Shown here piece by piece: positions 56,175 through 63,618 of a DNA stretch of 64,000 bases. A model generated the notes under the pieces. That model saw nothing but the letters and a program-made list of their open reading frames with translations. It did not search any database and was not told the origin of the DNA. Source of the stretch: Paludibacter sp. (lineage in GTDB: Bacteria > Bacteroidota > Bacteroidia > Bacteroidales > Paludibacteraceae); NCBI GenBank assembly GCA_028710895.1, contig JAQTTH010000022.1, positions 1-64,000 on the forward strand, read 5' to 3'. A program made the position numbers and the translations under genes. Each line of letters starts with the position of its first letter. The first letter of the stretch is position 1.

Positions 56175-57144
56175 TATAATTGTTCCGATACATAATGCAG
56201 GTGAACGATTAACTGCCTGTTTGGATACTCTCATTCAACAAAGTTTACAAGATATAGAGATTATACTTGTATTAGATTGCCCAACTGATGGATCAGATAT
56301 CATTGCAAAGCAATACGCTGAAAAAGATAAAAGAATCGTTATTCTTGAAAATCAAATTAATTTGCATATAGGAAATAGCAGAAACAGAGGACTTGAAATC
56401 TCTAAAGGCGAATATATTGGTTTCTCTGACCATGATGACTATAGAGAATTAACCATGTATGAGAAATTATACAACAATGCTCAAACTACAAACTCAGATA
56501 TTGTTCTGGGTATTTCAGTTTCAGTTGGGATTCAAAACGAAACCGTTCAGTTTCCTTCATCATTTTCAAACAATGATTTGCGAGAATATGCACTAATGGA
56601 TTTAGTATCTGGCGGTGACGATTTTACACTAATGCCTAGAGCAACAAACATACACCCCAATATTTATAAATCCCAATTATTGCGTGATAACAATATTTCA
56701 TTTGTTAACACCAACCTATATACTCCGGAGGACCGTATTTTTCAAATCATGTGTCTATACTATTCTAAAATTGTTAGTTTGTATACTGAACCATTATATT
56801 ATCATATTATATATCCGGAAAGTGCTGGTCAAAGCACCCTATATCAGTCGTACCAATCCCGTGCAAACGGAAAATTGAAGATTTATGAATTTTTAAAAGC
56901 GAATGATTGTTACGAAAAATATGAACCCGAATTTTTGAGAGCTACAAAAAAGGAATTTGTCAATTGTATTATTGATGTATTTCATTCTACAAAAAGCATT
57001 AATAAAGTTTTCAAAGCGATTAAATATTTAAAATCATTTCCTTTTTGTGAAAAAGCTTTTAAAAACACTTTTTATTCACTCCAAAGGTATCGATTTGGTG
57101 GTAAGCTATTTAGAACATTAATCTCTATCTTAATGCGTTTATAA
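56149..57144 (+). CDS. GT2-family glycosyltransferase
   Basis: The 331-residue GT-A enzyme has VSIIVPIHNAGERLTACLDTLIQQSLQDIEII, GNSRNRGLEISKGEYIGFSDHDD with an Asp-rich metal site, and ATNIHPNIYKSQLL. It overlaps the methyltransferase gene by 26 nt, which implies coupled translation. It is the last member of the glycan cassette; no polymerase or ligase is present. Confidence 0.9.
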   Translation: MINTIPKVSIIVPIHNAGERLTACLDTLIQQSLQDIEIILVLDCPTDGSDIIAKQYAEKDKRIVILENQINLHIGNSRNRGLEISKGEYIGFSDHDDYRELTMYEKLYNNAQTTNSDIVLGISVSVGIQNETVQFPSSFSNNDLREYALMDLVSGGDDFTLMPRATNIHPNIYKSQLLRDNNISFVNTNLYTPEDRIFQIMCLYYSKIVSLYTEPLYYHIIYPESAGQSTLYQSYQSRANGKLKIYEFLKANDCYEKYEPEFLRATKKEFVNCIIDVFHSTKSINKVFKAIKYLKSFPFCEKAFKNTFYSLQRYRFGGKLFRTLISILMRL

Positions 57145-57171
57145 TAAAAAACTAATTTCATTTATATAATT

Positions 57172-57543
57172 GTGCCAAACAACTCACTCACACAAACAAT
57201 TCAGGTACAGGCAAATCAAACTGCTGCACAATACGGTTCGGGATTATTGGAAGTTTTTGCAACACCAGCGCTAATCGGATTGATGGAAAATACAGCCATG
57301 AAATTAATAGAACTTCCGGAAGGTAGCTCCAGCGTGGGGACATTCATTAACATGAAGCATCTTAAGGCCAGTCCAATAGGTGAAATGATTGAATGTACAG
57401 CAACTATTATTGCCATTGAAGGACGTAAATACTCGTTTGAGATTAAAGCAACTGATTCTAAGGGAGATTTGGTTGGTGAAGCCACTCACGAAAGGGTTGT
57501 TATAAACATTGAAAAGTTTATGAGTAAAATTATAATTAAGTAA
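57172..57543 (+). CDS. Hot-dog thioesterase (fluoroacetyl-CoA thioesterase-like)
   Basis: The 123-residue protein matches the short FlK-like thioesterase group. GSGLLEVFATPALIGLMENTA, GTFINMKHLKASPIGEMIE and GEATHERVVI are conserved. It hydrolyses a small acyl-CoA and likely protects CoA pools. The start is GTG at 57172, 27 nt after the GT2 stop, so it may read through from the glycan operon. Confidence 0.87.
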   Translation: MPNNSLTQTIQVQANQTAAQYGSGLLEVFATPALIGLMENTAMKLIELPEGSSSVGTFINMKHLKASPIGEMIECTATIIAIEGRKYSFEIKATDSKGDLVGEATHERVVINIEKFMSKIIIK

Positions 57544-57612
57544 ATAAATAGCCTTAACGAAATTTAATTCAAATTTTAGGAGCAAAAAAGCAATCAAAAA
57601 AGATAAAAGCAT

Positions 57613-57620
57613 TACCTTTG
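57613..57620 (+). promoter_or_regulatory. -7 box for the PRC-MgtE/Nramp operon
   Basis: TACCTTTG followed by GCGGCGC is an exact match. Transcription would start near 57627, ahead of a short reading frame at 57647 and the main gene at 57761. Confidence 0.65.
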
Positions 57621-57646
57621 CGGCGCATTAATAAAAATCATTCATT

Positions 57647-57807
57647 ATGGACGACGACCCTGCGACTAGTTATTTAAAAAAATTCACCCGGATTTAGAAG
57701 GTCGTCTGTTCCCATATATCAACGGCTTGCCTTCTGAATCTACAAAAAAGAAGGTGGCTTATGACATCACAAATCACATTTTACTTGAGCCAAATTATTG
57801 GCAGTAG
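57647..57807 (+). pseudogene. Small ORF interrupted at an A7 run
   Basis: An ATG at 57647 opens 16 codons (MDDDPATSYLKKFTRI) to a TAG at 57695. The run of seven As at 57676-57682 forms A_AAA_AAA in frame. A -1 shift there reads on through IHPDLEGRLFPYINGLPSE and ends at the TAG at 57805, giving a product of about 53 residues with protein-like composition. The tail overlaps the next gene. It may be a single-base deletion, a programmed or slippage shift, or a sequencing error. No family was recognised. Confidence 0.4.
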
Positions 57808-59056
57808 AATCTATGACACCAATGATAATAAAATTGGAAAGGTTATAGATGTACTTGTGAACGCCTCACAAACAGGCGTTACACAAGATGAAGCTTTGAG
57901 ACCCATTGTTATTGGATTGAAAACAAAAGTTGAAGGAGAAATCCGTTATTTGAACTTTGAATTCATCAAACTATTTGGGTCTAACAAAAGTTTCAAATTT
58001 TTATGTTCACAAGTAAGTGAACTATCCGAAAACGCCAGAGAAAACTCCATGCCTCTGGTAAAAAATATCCTGGACAGACAAATTGTTGATATCAATGGAC
58101 GTAAATTGGTTCGTGTCAATGATGTCCGTATGGTGACAATTCCTTCAGGCAGCTATGCGCTGGCAGTTGATATTGGCACCGAGGGATTGTTACGCCGATT
58201 AGGAGTAGCAGGTATTGTAAATAAAATTGCAAGTCCTTTCAACGTAAGTTTGCCCACTCAGTATATTCTTTGGGACGATGTTGAAGCATTTGACAGCACA
58301 AATTTCAATATCATGTTGTCGCACAGCGATAGCAAACTTCAACGCCTTCACCCTTCGGATTTGGCCGATATCATAGAAGAAATGGGTTCATTATCACGAT
58401 CGAAGGTTTTTGAATCGTTGGACGATGAAAAAGCTGCAGATGTATTGGAAGAAATGGAACCTTACGCTCAGGCTCAAATTATTGAGAACATGTCAATTGG
58501 TAAAGCTGCGGATGTATTGGAAAAAATGCCTGCCGACGAGGTTGCCGATTTACTTGACGAATTAGAAGACGAAAAAGCGGAGCTGATTCTGAATGAAATG
58601 GAGAAAGAATCTTCGGAAGAAGTACGTGAACTACTTGAATATGAAGACCAGGAAGTTGGAAGCTTAATGACAACCGACTTCCTTGCATTCCGCGAACATA
58701 TGACAATTGAAGAAACACTTGCCGTTCTTCGTGAACAAAAGCCGGAAGCAGATATGATTTACTCGTTGTTTGTTACCGATGATGATGAAAAACTCATTGC
58801 AACTGTCTCACTTAGGGATCTTGTAATTTCTTTACCAACCATGACTTTGGAAGAAATCATGAACAAACACATTATCAGTGTTAATGATGAAGATAAAGTA
58901 GATACATTGGGGGCCATTATTTCAAAATACGACTTATTGGCTATTCCTGTAACTGATACTACAAATACCCTTGTAGGAATGGTTGTAATCGATGATATTG
59001 TAGAAGATTTAATGTTGAAAGGTAAAACGAAGAAAGGAGGTCGGTCATGGCGTTGA
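57761..59056 (+). CDS. Soluble PRC-barrel / MgtE-N / CBS-domain protein
   Basis: The 431-residue protein lacks the MgtE membrane domain. Residues about 1-185 contain PRC-barrel-like segments (LSQIIGSRIYDTNDNKIGKVIDV, NILDRQIVDINGRKLV). About 195-300 form the MgtE N-terminal superhelix (LHPSDLADIIEEM, KAADVLEEMEP, KAADVLEKMPADEVADLLDEL). About 300-425 carry two CBS domains (SLMTTDFLAF, LVGMVVIDDIV). In MgtE these domains sense magnesium and gate the channel. Here the gene overlaps the Nramp gene by 10 nt, so it is likely the cytosolic regulator of that transporter. Confidence 0.9.
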   Translation: MTSQITFYLSQIIGSRIYDTNDNKIGKVIDVLVNASQTGVTQDEALRPIVIGLKTKVEGEIRYLNFEFIKLFGSNKSFKFLCSQVSELSENARENSMPLVKNILDRQIVDINGRKLVRVNDVRMVTIPSGSYALAVDIGTEGLLRRLGVAGIVNKIASPFNVSLPTQYILWDDVEAFDSTNFNIMLSHSDSKLQRLHPSDLADIIEEMGSLSRSKVFESLDDEKAADVLEEMEPYAQAQIIENMSIGKAADVLEKMPADEVADLLDELEDEKAELILNEMEKESSEEVRELLEYEDQEVGSLMTTDFLAFREHMTIEETLAVLREQKPEADMIYSLFVTDDDEKLIATVSLRDLVISLPTMTLEEIMNKHIISVNDEDKVDTLGAIISKYDLLAIPVTDTTNTLVGMVVIDDIVEDLMLKGKTKKGGRSWR

Positions 59057-60309
59057 TGAAATACGGAGAACTCAATAAAAAGAGAAAAAATATCTGGCGA
59101 AACCTCCTTCTGTTTTTAGCTGTTTTAGGACCTGGAATTATAACAGGAAGCGTTGATAATGATGCCGGTGGAATCACAACCTATTCTATTGCAGGAGCCA
59201 TGTATGGTTATAATCTGCTATGGACAATGATTCCGGCCCTTATTGTTTTAATTGTAGTTCAGGAAATGAATGCCCGTATGGGAATTGTTTCTGGCAAAGG
59301 ACTGGCTGATTTAATCAGAGAGAATGCAGGAGTAAAAATTACATTCTTCATTTTCGTTGGACTTTTGGTAGCCGATATCGGTAACACCACAACTGAATTT
59401 GCCGGGGTAGCCGGTAGTATGCAGGTTTTTGATATAAGCAAGTACATTAGCGTTCCTATTTCAGCTGTATTAGTCTGGTGGATGGTGGTAAAGGGAACTT
59501 ATAAATTCAGCGAACGGGTATTTCTGATTTTCAGTGCATTCCTTTTGGTATATGTTGTTGCTGCTCTTATGGGCAAACCACATTGGCACGAGATTGGTCA
59601 GGCAATGATTAAACCCGGAATTCAATACAATAAAGAATATCTGGCGATCGTTATTGGAATTATTGGAACTACCATTGCGCCCTGGATGCAGTTTTACATG
59701 CAATCGGCTGTAATTGAAAAGGGATTGAAAATCACGGATTACAAATATACCTTGTGGGATGTAATTATTGGTAGTATTATCACTGTGGTGGTGGCATTCT
59801 TTATTATTATTGCCTGTGCCTCTACCCTACACGAAAATGGGATCAATATCGCCGAAGCAAAGGATGCTGCCATGGCTCTGAAACCTATTGCCGGCGATTT
59901 AGCGTCAATAACTTTTGCTTTTGGACTATTTATTGCTTCAATCTTTTCGGCCACCATTTTGCCTGTTGCTACAGCATTTTATGTGTGCGAAGCTTTCGGG
60001 TTCGAAGCAGGTATTGATAAAAAATGGAAAGAAGCTCCACAGTTTTATTGGCTATTTACATTTATAATCATCATTGGGGCTGCCATTATTCTAATTCCAA
60101 ATGCACCATTGATTATGATTACGTTGTGGTCGCAGGTGGCAAATGGAGTGTTATTACCAGTAGTTTTGGTATGTATGATTCTGATTGTAAACAATAAAGA
60201 AGTAATGGGTCAGTATGTAAATAACCGCGCACAGAATATATTTGGCTGGACTACTATTTCCATTTTGATTGGACTAACTGTAACACTTTTCGTAACCTCA
60301 TTTCTTTAA
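59047..60309 (+). CDS. Divergent Nramp-family transporter (magnesium-type NRMT candidate)
   Basis: The 420-residue SLC11/Nramp-fold protein has about 11 helices. The metal site is atypical: the helix-1 motif DPGN reads D37-N38-D39-A40, and the helix-6 methionine of MPH is replaced by Ala211 (APW). Loss of this methionine is a mark of the magnesium-transporting NRMT branch rather than manganese or iron carriers. Overlap with the MgtE-N/CBS gene supports a magnesium role. It ends at a bidirectional terminator. Confidence 0.87.
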   Translation: MALMKYGELNKKRKNIWRNLLLFLAVLGPGIITGSVDNDAGGITTYSIAGAMYGYNLLWTMIPALIVLIVVQEMNARMGIVSGKGLADLIRENAGVKITFFIFVGLLVADIGNTTTEFAGVAGSMQVFDISKYISVPISAVLVWWMVVKGTYKFSERVFLIFSAFLLVYVVAALMGKPHWHEIGQAMIKPGIQYNKEYLAIVIGIIGTTIAPWMQFYMQSAVIEKGLKITDYKYTLWDVIIGSIITVVVAFFIIIACASTLHENGINIAEAKDAAMALKPIAGDLASITFAFGLFIASIFSATILPVATAFYVCEAFGFEAGIDKKWKEAPQFYWLFTFIIIIGAAIILIPNAPLIMITLWSQVANGVLLPVVLVCMILIVNNKEVMGQYVNNRAQNIFGWTTISILIGLTVTLFVTSFL

Positions 60310-60335
60310 GTAGTAAATCATCGAAAGTAAAGCAA

Positions 60336-60376
60336 TAAAAAAAAGAGATTCTAACTAAGTTAGAATCTCTTTTTTG
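60336..60376. terminator. Bidirectional terminator between the Nramp gene and tRNAs
   Basis: AAAAAAGAGATTCTAAC pairs with GTTAGAATCTCTTTTTT; a perfect stem serving both strands. Confidence 0.92.
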
Positions 60377-60386
60377 GTTTTTGAGA

Positions 60387-60458
60387 GCGGAAGACGGGAC
60401 TCAAACCCGCGACCCTCAGCTTGGAAGGCTAATGCTCTATCAACTGAGCTACTTCCGC
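60387..60458 (-). tRNA. tRNA-Gly (anticodon TCC)
   Basis: A full cloverleaf is seen on the minus strand: acceptor GCGGAAG with CTTCCGC, anticodon loop CTTCCAA, T loop TTTGAGT. CCA is not encoded. It lies downstream of tRNA-Tyr in the same transcript. Confidence 0.96.
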
Positions 60459-60482
60459 AATTTTGAATTACAATTGAAACGT

Positions 60483-60564
60483 GGGCAGTGAAGGATTCGA
60501 ACCTCCGAAGTCGAAAGACAGCTGAGTTACAGTCAGCCCCAGTTGGCCACTTTGGTAACTGCCC
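60483..60564 (-). tRNA. tRNA-Tyr (anticodon GTA)
   Basis: The minus-strand sequence has acceptor GGGCAGT with ACTGCCC, anticodon loop CTGTAAC and a long variable arm, as expected of a class II tRNA. T loop TTCGAAT is intact. Confidence 0.96.
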
Positions 60565-60607
60565 TCTTTTTTCAAAAGCAGTGCAAAGATAGTTTTTTTA
60601 ATCTAAA

Positions 60608-61102
60608 CTACCAAATAATATTTGCCATTTTTATGGCTGTTGTAGCCGCTTCCACGCCTTTATTTCCATGAATTCCGCCGGCACGATCCAAGGCCTGTTG
60701 TAAGGTATTGGTTGTGAGAACTCCAAATACAACCGGGCATCCGTCCTTCAATAAATTTAATTCCGTAATTCCTGCTGTTACACTCTGACAAACATAATCG
60801 AAGTGAGGGGTATCGCCCTGAATGACGCAACCAATAACAATTATTCCATCATATTTTCCGAAAATTGAGAGTTGTTTTGCAGCATAGGTAAGTTCAACTG
60901 TTCCCGGAACATGCACCACTTGAATATTTTCAGGTTTCACTCCAATTAGTTCAAGCGTATCAATTGCGCCCTGAAGCATAGTATGTGTTATTTGAGGATT
61001 CCAGTCTGCTACAGCGATAGCATATGATTGTTCTGCTACCACTTCTTTGTCGGGCATAAGCTCTGCATTATACTCCGATAGATTTTGATATTGTGTTGCC
61101 AT
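60608..61102 (-). CDS. ribH: 6,7-dimethyl-8-ribityllumazine synthase
   Basis: The 164-residue riboflavin enzyme has AVADWNPQITHTML, VPGTVELTYAAKQL, IVIGCVIQGDTPHFDYV with the catalytic His region, and GVLTTNTLQQALDRAGG. It condenses the ribityl-amino uracil with dihydroxybutanone phosphate. It is separated from the TPR gene upstream by a terminator, so it has its own promoter in the 90-nt gap or depends on read-through. Confidence 0.96.
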   Translation of the reverse strand: MATQYQNLSEYNAELMPDKEVVAEQSYAIAVADWNPQITHTMLQGAIDTLELIGVKPENIQVVHVPGTVELTYAAKQLSIFGKYDGIIVIGCVIQGDTPHFDYVCQSVTAGITELNLLKDGCPVVFGVLTTNTLQQALDRAGGIHGNKGVEAATTAIKMANIIW

Positions 61103-61133
61103 ATTCTAATATTGTTTGATTTAGTTTTAGTTG

Positions 61134-61169
61134 AAAAAAGCCACTTCTAAATGTAGAAGCAGCTTTTTC
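61134..61169 (-). terminator. Terminator after the TPR gene
   Basis: AAAAAGC and CTTCTA pair with TAGAAG and GCTTTTT; the stem is interrupted by small bulges. The minus strand ends in Ts. Confidence 0.8.
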
Positions 61170-61195
61170 TGTTATTGCTCTATTTTACAGAGAAT

Positions 61196-61873
61196 TTATT
61201 TTTGAACGCGAGCCAGGTATTTATCAATATCGGCAGCCTCCTGACTTTTTGGATATTTTTCTTTGATAGTTGTGTAAGCTTTTTCAGCTTTATCAGTTTC
61301 TTTCAACGATTCGTAAACAAGACCTGCTTTTTTCAAGTAAATCGGACTCATTACTTCATTTTTCAAGTCTGCAGCTTTTTCAAAATAGCTAATTGCTTTT
61401 TCAGTTTCATTCAATTCAACATAGCTGTCGCCAGTCAAACCAATAACTGAGGCGCTTAAATACTTATCATCTCCATCGTATTGAGAAAGATATTTCACAG
61501 CATTATCATACTGACCTAATTTATAGTAGCAAATACCGGCATAGGCTGCTGCCAGATTACCTGAAGCAGTAAAACTGTATTCCGATACAATTTCTTTAAA
61601 TCCAATGAAGTTAGCCCCATCACCTTCTAAAGCCACTTTGAAAGAATCAGCAGCAAAAAATGATTGTGCTTTGTACATTTCATTTTCAGCGTTCACTTCG
61701 CGTGGTTCCAAATAATAGTTTTTAATCAATATGACTGATAAAACAACAAGAACAACAGCTCCTACGCCAATTAATAATTGCTTCTGATATTTTTCAATAA
61801 ACGCTTCAGTAGTAGTTAGAGCATGTTGTACATTTTCTAATTCGTCGTGTTTTGTTTCTTCTTTTTTCGACAT
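61196..61873 (-). CDS. Membrane-anchored TPR protein (YfgM/YbgF-like)
   Basis: The 225-residue protein has a short cytosolic N-terminus, one transmembrane helix (about 30-51, LLIGVGAVVLVVLSVILI) and a periplasmic TPR domain with at least three repeats (YYKLGQYDNAVKYLSQY, YVELNETEKAISYFEKAA, YESLKETDKAEKAYTTI). The architecture matches YfgM-type chaperone-like proteins near the Sec machinery, although that function is inferred. Its upstream region leads to the candidate ncRNA. Confidence 0.85.
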   Translation of the reverse strand: MSKKEETKHDELENVQHALTTTEAFIEKYQKQLLIGVGAVVLVVLSVILIKNYYLEPREVNAENEMYKAQSFFAADSFKVALEGDGANFIGFKEIVSEYSFTASGNLAAAYAGICYYKLGQYDNAVKYLSQYDGDDKYLSASVIGLTGDSYVELNETEKAISYFEKAADLKNEVMSPIYLKKAGLVYESLKETDKAEKAYTTIKEKYPKSQEAADIDKYLARVQK

Positions 61874-62078
61874 AAGATTGTTTTATTTTAGTTCCTTTGT
61901 TAATTGTGTTTTTTATTCAGAGTTGCAAAAGTAGATATTTTCTTTTAGATAACGAAATTTTCGTTGTTGTTTTTTCATATCCCTTTTCAATTGAGGGTTT
62001 TAATCATTAAAAACACTACCAAGCCTCATATTTAACGATAATATTAGCCTGAAACAAACACCCTATTGAATAATTCCG

Positions 62079-62086
62079 TATATTTG
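62079..62086 (+). promoter_or_regulatory. -7 box of the candidate ncRNA
   Basis: TATATTTG followed by TACCAG matches TAnnTTTG. No coding frame follows, which points to a non-coding transcript starting near 62093. Confidence 0.6.
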
Positions 62087-62092
62087 TACCAG

Positions 62093-62280
62093 AAAGAAAA
62101 ACGAACCGCATTGTTCTGAGATTGGAAAACTCAACGTTAAAAAATTAACGAGTAGTGGCTGGTTTTTAATGGCGGGCTGCGCCTTCGGGTATCCATAGTG
62201 GACGGCAGATTACAACGAAAACTGACACCTCAAATCCTATTTATTAGGAGTTTTCTCAACTAACGACAATGCGGTTTTTT
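62093..62280 (+). ncRNA. Structured non-coding RNA, 6S-like candidate
   Basis: The ends pair: AACCGCATTGT (62104-62114) with ACAATGCGGTT (62266-62276), 11 bp perfect. Across a symmetrical 10-nt internal loop, GAAAACTC (62125-62132) pairs with GAGTTTTC (62248-62255). Inside are a CGTTAA/TTAACG hairpin and a GC-rich GGGCTGCGCC segment. It has its own promoter and a 3' T-run. A long rod with an internal bubble and about 190 nt resembles 6S RNA and the Bacteroidales-1 motif. It is not tmRNA, RNase P or SRP RNA by motif. Confidence 0.5.
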
Positions 62281-62310
62281 CATCTGCATATTCAAACAAA
62301 CATTATATAT

Positions 62311-62349
62311 AAAAGGACTTACCGATTCATTTCAATAAGTCCTTTTTTT
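62311..62349. terminator. Bidirectional terminator between the ncRNA and DUF1003 gene
   Basis: AAAAGGACTTA pairs with TAAGTCCTTTT, with a T7 run on the plus strand and a shorter run on the minus. Confidence 0.88.
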
Positions 62350-62363
62350 ATTTCAGAACCAGG

Positions 62364-63059
62364 TCATTTTTCTACGTGACCGTGAATATCTTTCAAAATC
62401 TCAATTTGAGCTTTCTGAACTTCGAGCAACTCCTGTTGTTGATTTAAAATCAGGTGATCCAGTTTTTCGTGCAACATTCTTATTTCTAACTCAGATTTGA
62501 GATTTATCATATAATCATTTTTCCCACGCTCACGGTCTTTCTCCTCCTGACGATTTTGGCTCATCATGATTACCGGTGCCTGTAATGCTGCCAGACACGA
62601 CAATATCAAATTCAACAAAATAAAAGGATATGGATCAAATGCTTTGTTAGCAAGCCAATACACATTGGCACAAATCCATATAAATATAAACACCCCAAAC
62701 GAAATAATAAACGTCCAGCTGCCGCCAAACGAAGCTACTTTGTCGGCAATACGCTGGCCAATACTGAGACTTTGTGAATCGCTATTGTCAATTTTATCGG
62801 TCAGCAATGTATTTTCGGATAACGACGACAAAACAGTTCTCTCCAACTCTGTGATATCCCCTATTTCTTTTGTCAACGATTCGGATATATATTTTTCCCG
62901 ATAAAAGTTCAATTCGCTAAAAGACAAATAATTATCTGCCGAAAAGTTTGGATGATCTTTTTGAATCAAACTCAAAACCGATTTTCGGACCGTTTTAGCT
63001 GAGATTCTGTCTGAAACAGGAAATTCTTCTTTTGAAATATCGCTTACAAATGTTTTCAT
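62364..63059 (-). CDS. DUF1003 membrane protein
   Basis: The 231-residue protein has a cytosolic N-terminal half, then the DUF1003 core (RIADKVASFGGSWTFIISFGVFIFIWI, and DPYPFILLNLILSCLAALQAPVIMMSQNRQ) with two transmembrane helices. A basic coiled coil about residues 180-230 follows. The function is unknown. It is 30 nt downstream of the SRPBCC gene on the same strand, so probably one operon. Confidence 0.9.
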   Translation of the reverse strand: MKTFVSDISKEEFPVSDRISAKTVRKSVLSLIQKDHPNFSADNYLSFSELNFYREKYISESLTKEIGDITELERTVLSSLSENTLLTDKIDNSDSQSLSIGQRIADKVASFGGSWTFIISFGVFIFIWICANVYWLANKAFDPYPFILLNLILSCLAALQAPVIMMSQNRQEEKDRERGKNDYMINLKSELEIRMLHEKLDHLILNQQQELLEVQKAQIEILKDIHGHVEK

Positions 63060-63089
63060 TTTATTATTGTTTAAAATGTAATTAAAACG

Positions 63090-63542
63090 TTATTTATTGA
63101 AATATGTCTTTAACGTATTGTTACGATATTCAAAAATAGATTTCACCTTATTGTCTACAAATAATTTTCCTGCCATCCATCCAAATATCCATTTTCCAAT
63201 ATCATAGTGCAATATATCTGTCATAAGCACTCCTCCTTCCACAGCTTTGAAATGATGTTCGTGATGCCATATAAAATAAGGTCCTTTGCGCTGTTCATCC
63301 ACAAAATATTCCTTTTCCTTAATATGAGTTATCTCCGTACACCAGTTTATCGGGATATTGAACATAGGTTTTAGCTTGTAGTTTATAAGCAAACCTTCAT
63401 ACATTGTTTCGGGTAAGTCGGATACGATTTCGAAAACCATATCTTCGGGAGTTATTTCGTTTAAATTTTTAGGAGTTGCAAAAAACTGCCATGCTTCTTC
63501 GATACTGATAGGTAGAAATTGTTCCTGTTTGAGTTTAATCAT
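63090..63542 (-). CDS. SRPBCC-superfamily ligand-binding protein
   Basis: The 150-residue START/polyketide-cyclase fold protein starts LKQEQFLPISIEEAWQFFATPKNLNEITP. It has the conserved WCTEITHIKEKEYFVDEQRKGPY and WHHEHHF segment. It is predicted to bind a hydrophobic ligand; no catalytic residues can be assigned. It is paired with the DUF1003 gene. Confidence 0.88.
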   Translation of the reverse strand: MIKLKQEQFLPISIEEAWQFFATPKNLNEITPEDMVFEIVSDLPETMYEGLLINYKLKPMFNIPINWCTEITHIKEKEYFVDEQRKGPYFIWHHEHHFKAVEGGVLMTDILHYDIGKWIFGWMAGKLFVDNKVKSIFEYRNNTLKTYFNK

Positions 63543-63618
63543 TGCCGGGGAATTATATGTGTTAGCATAATAACGGAATTAGCTACTCATAGTTTAGGCG
63601 AGTAAAAATAATGGGGAT

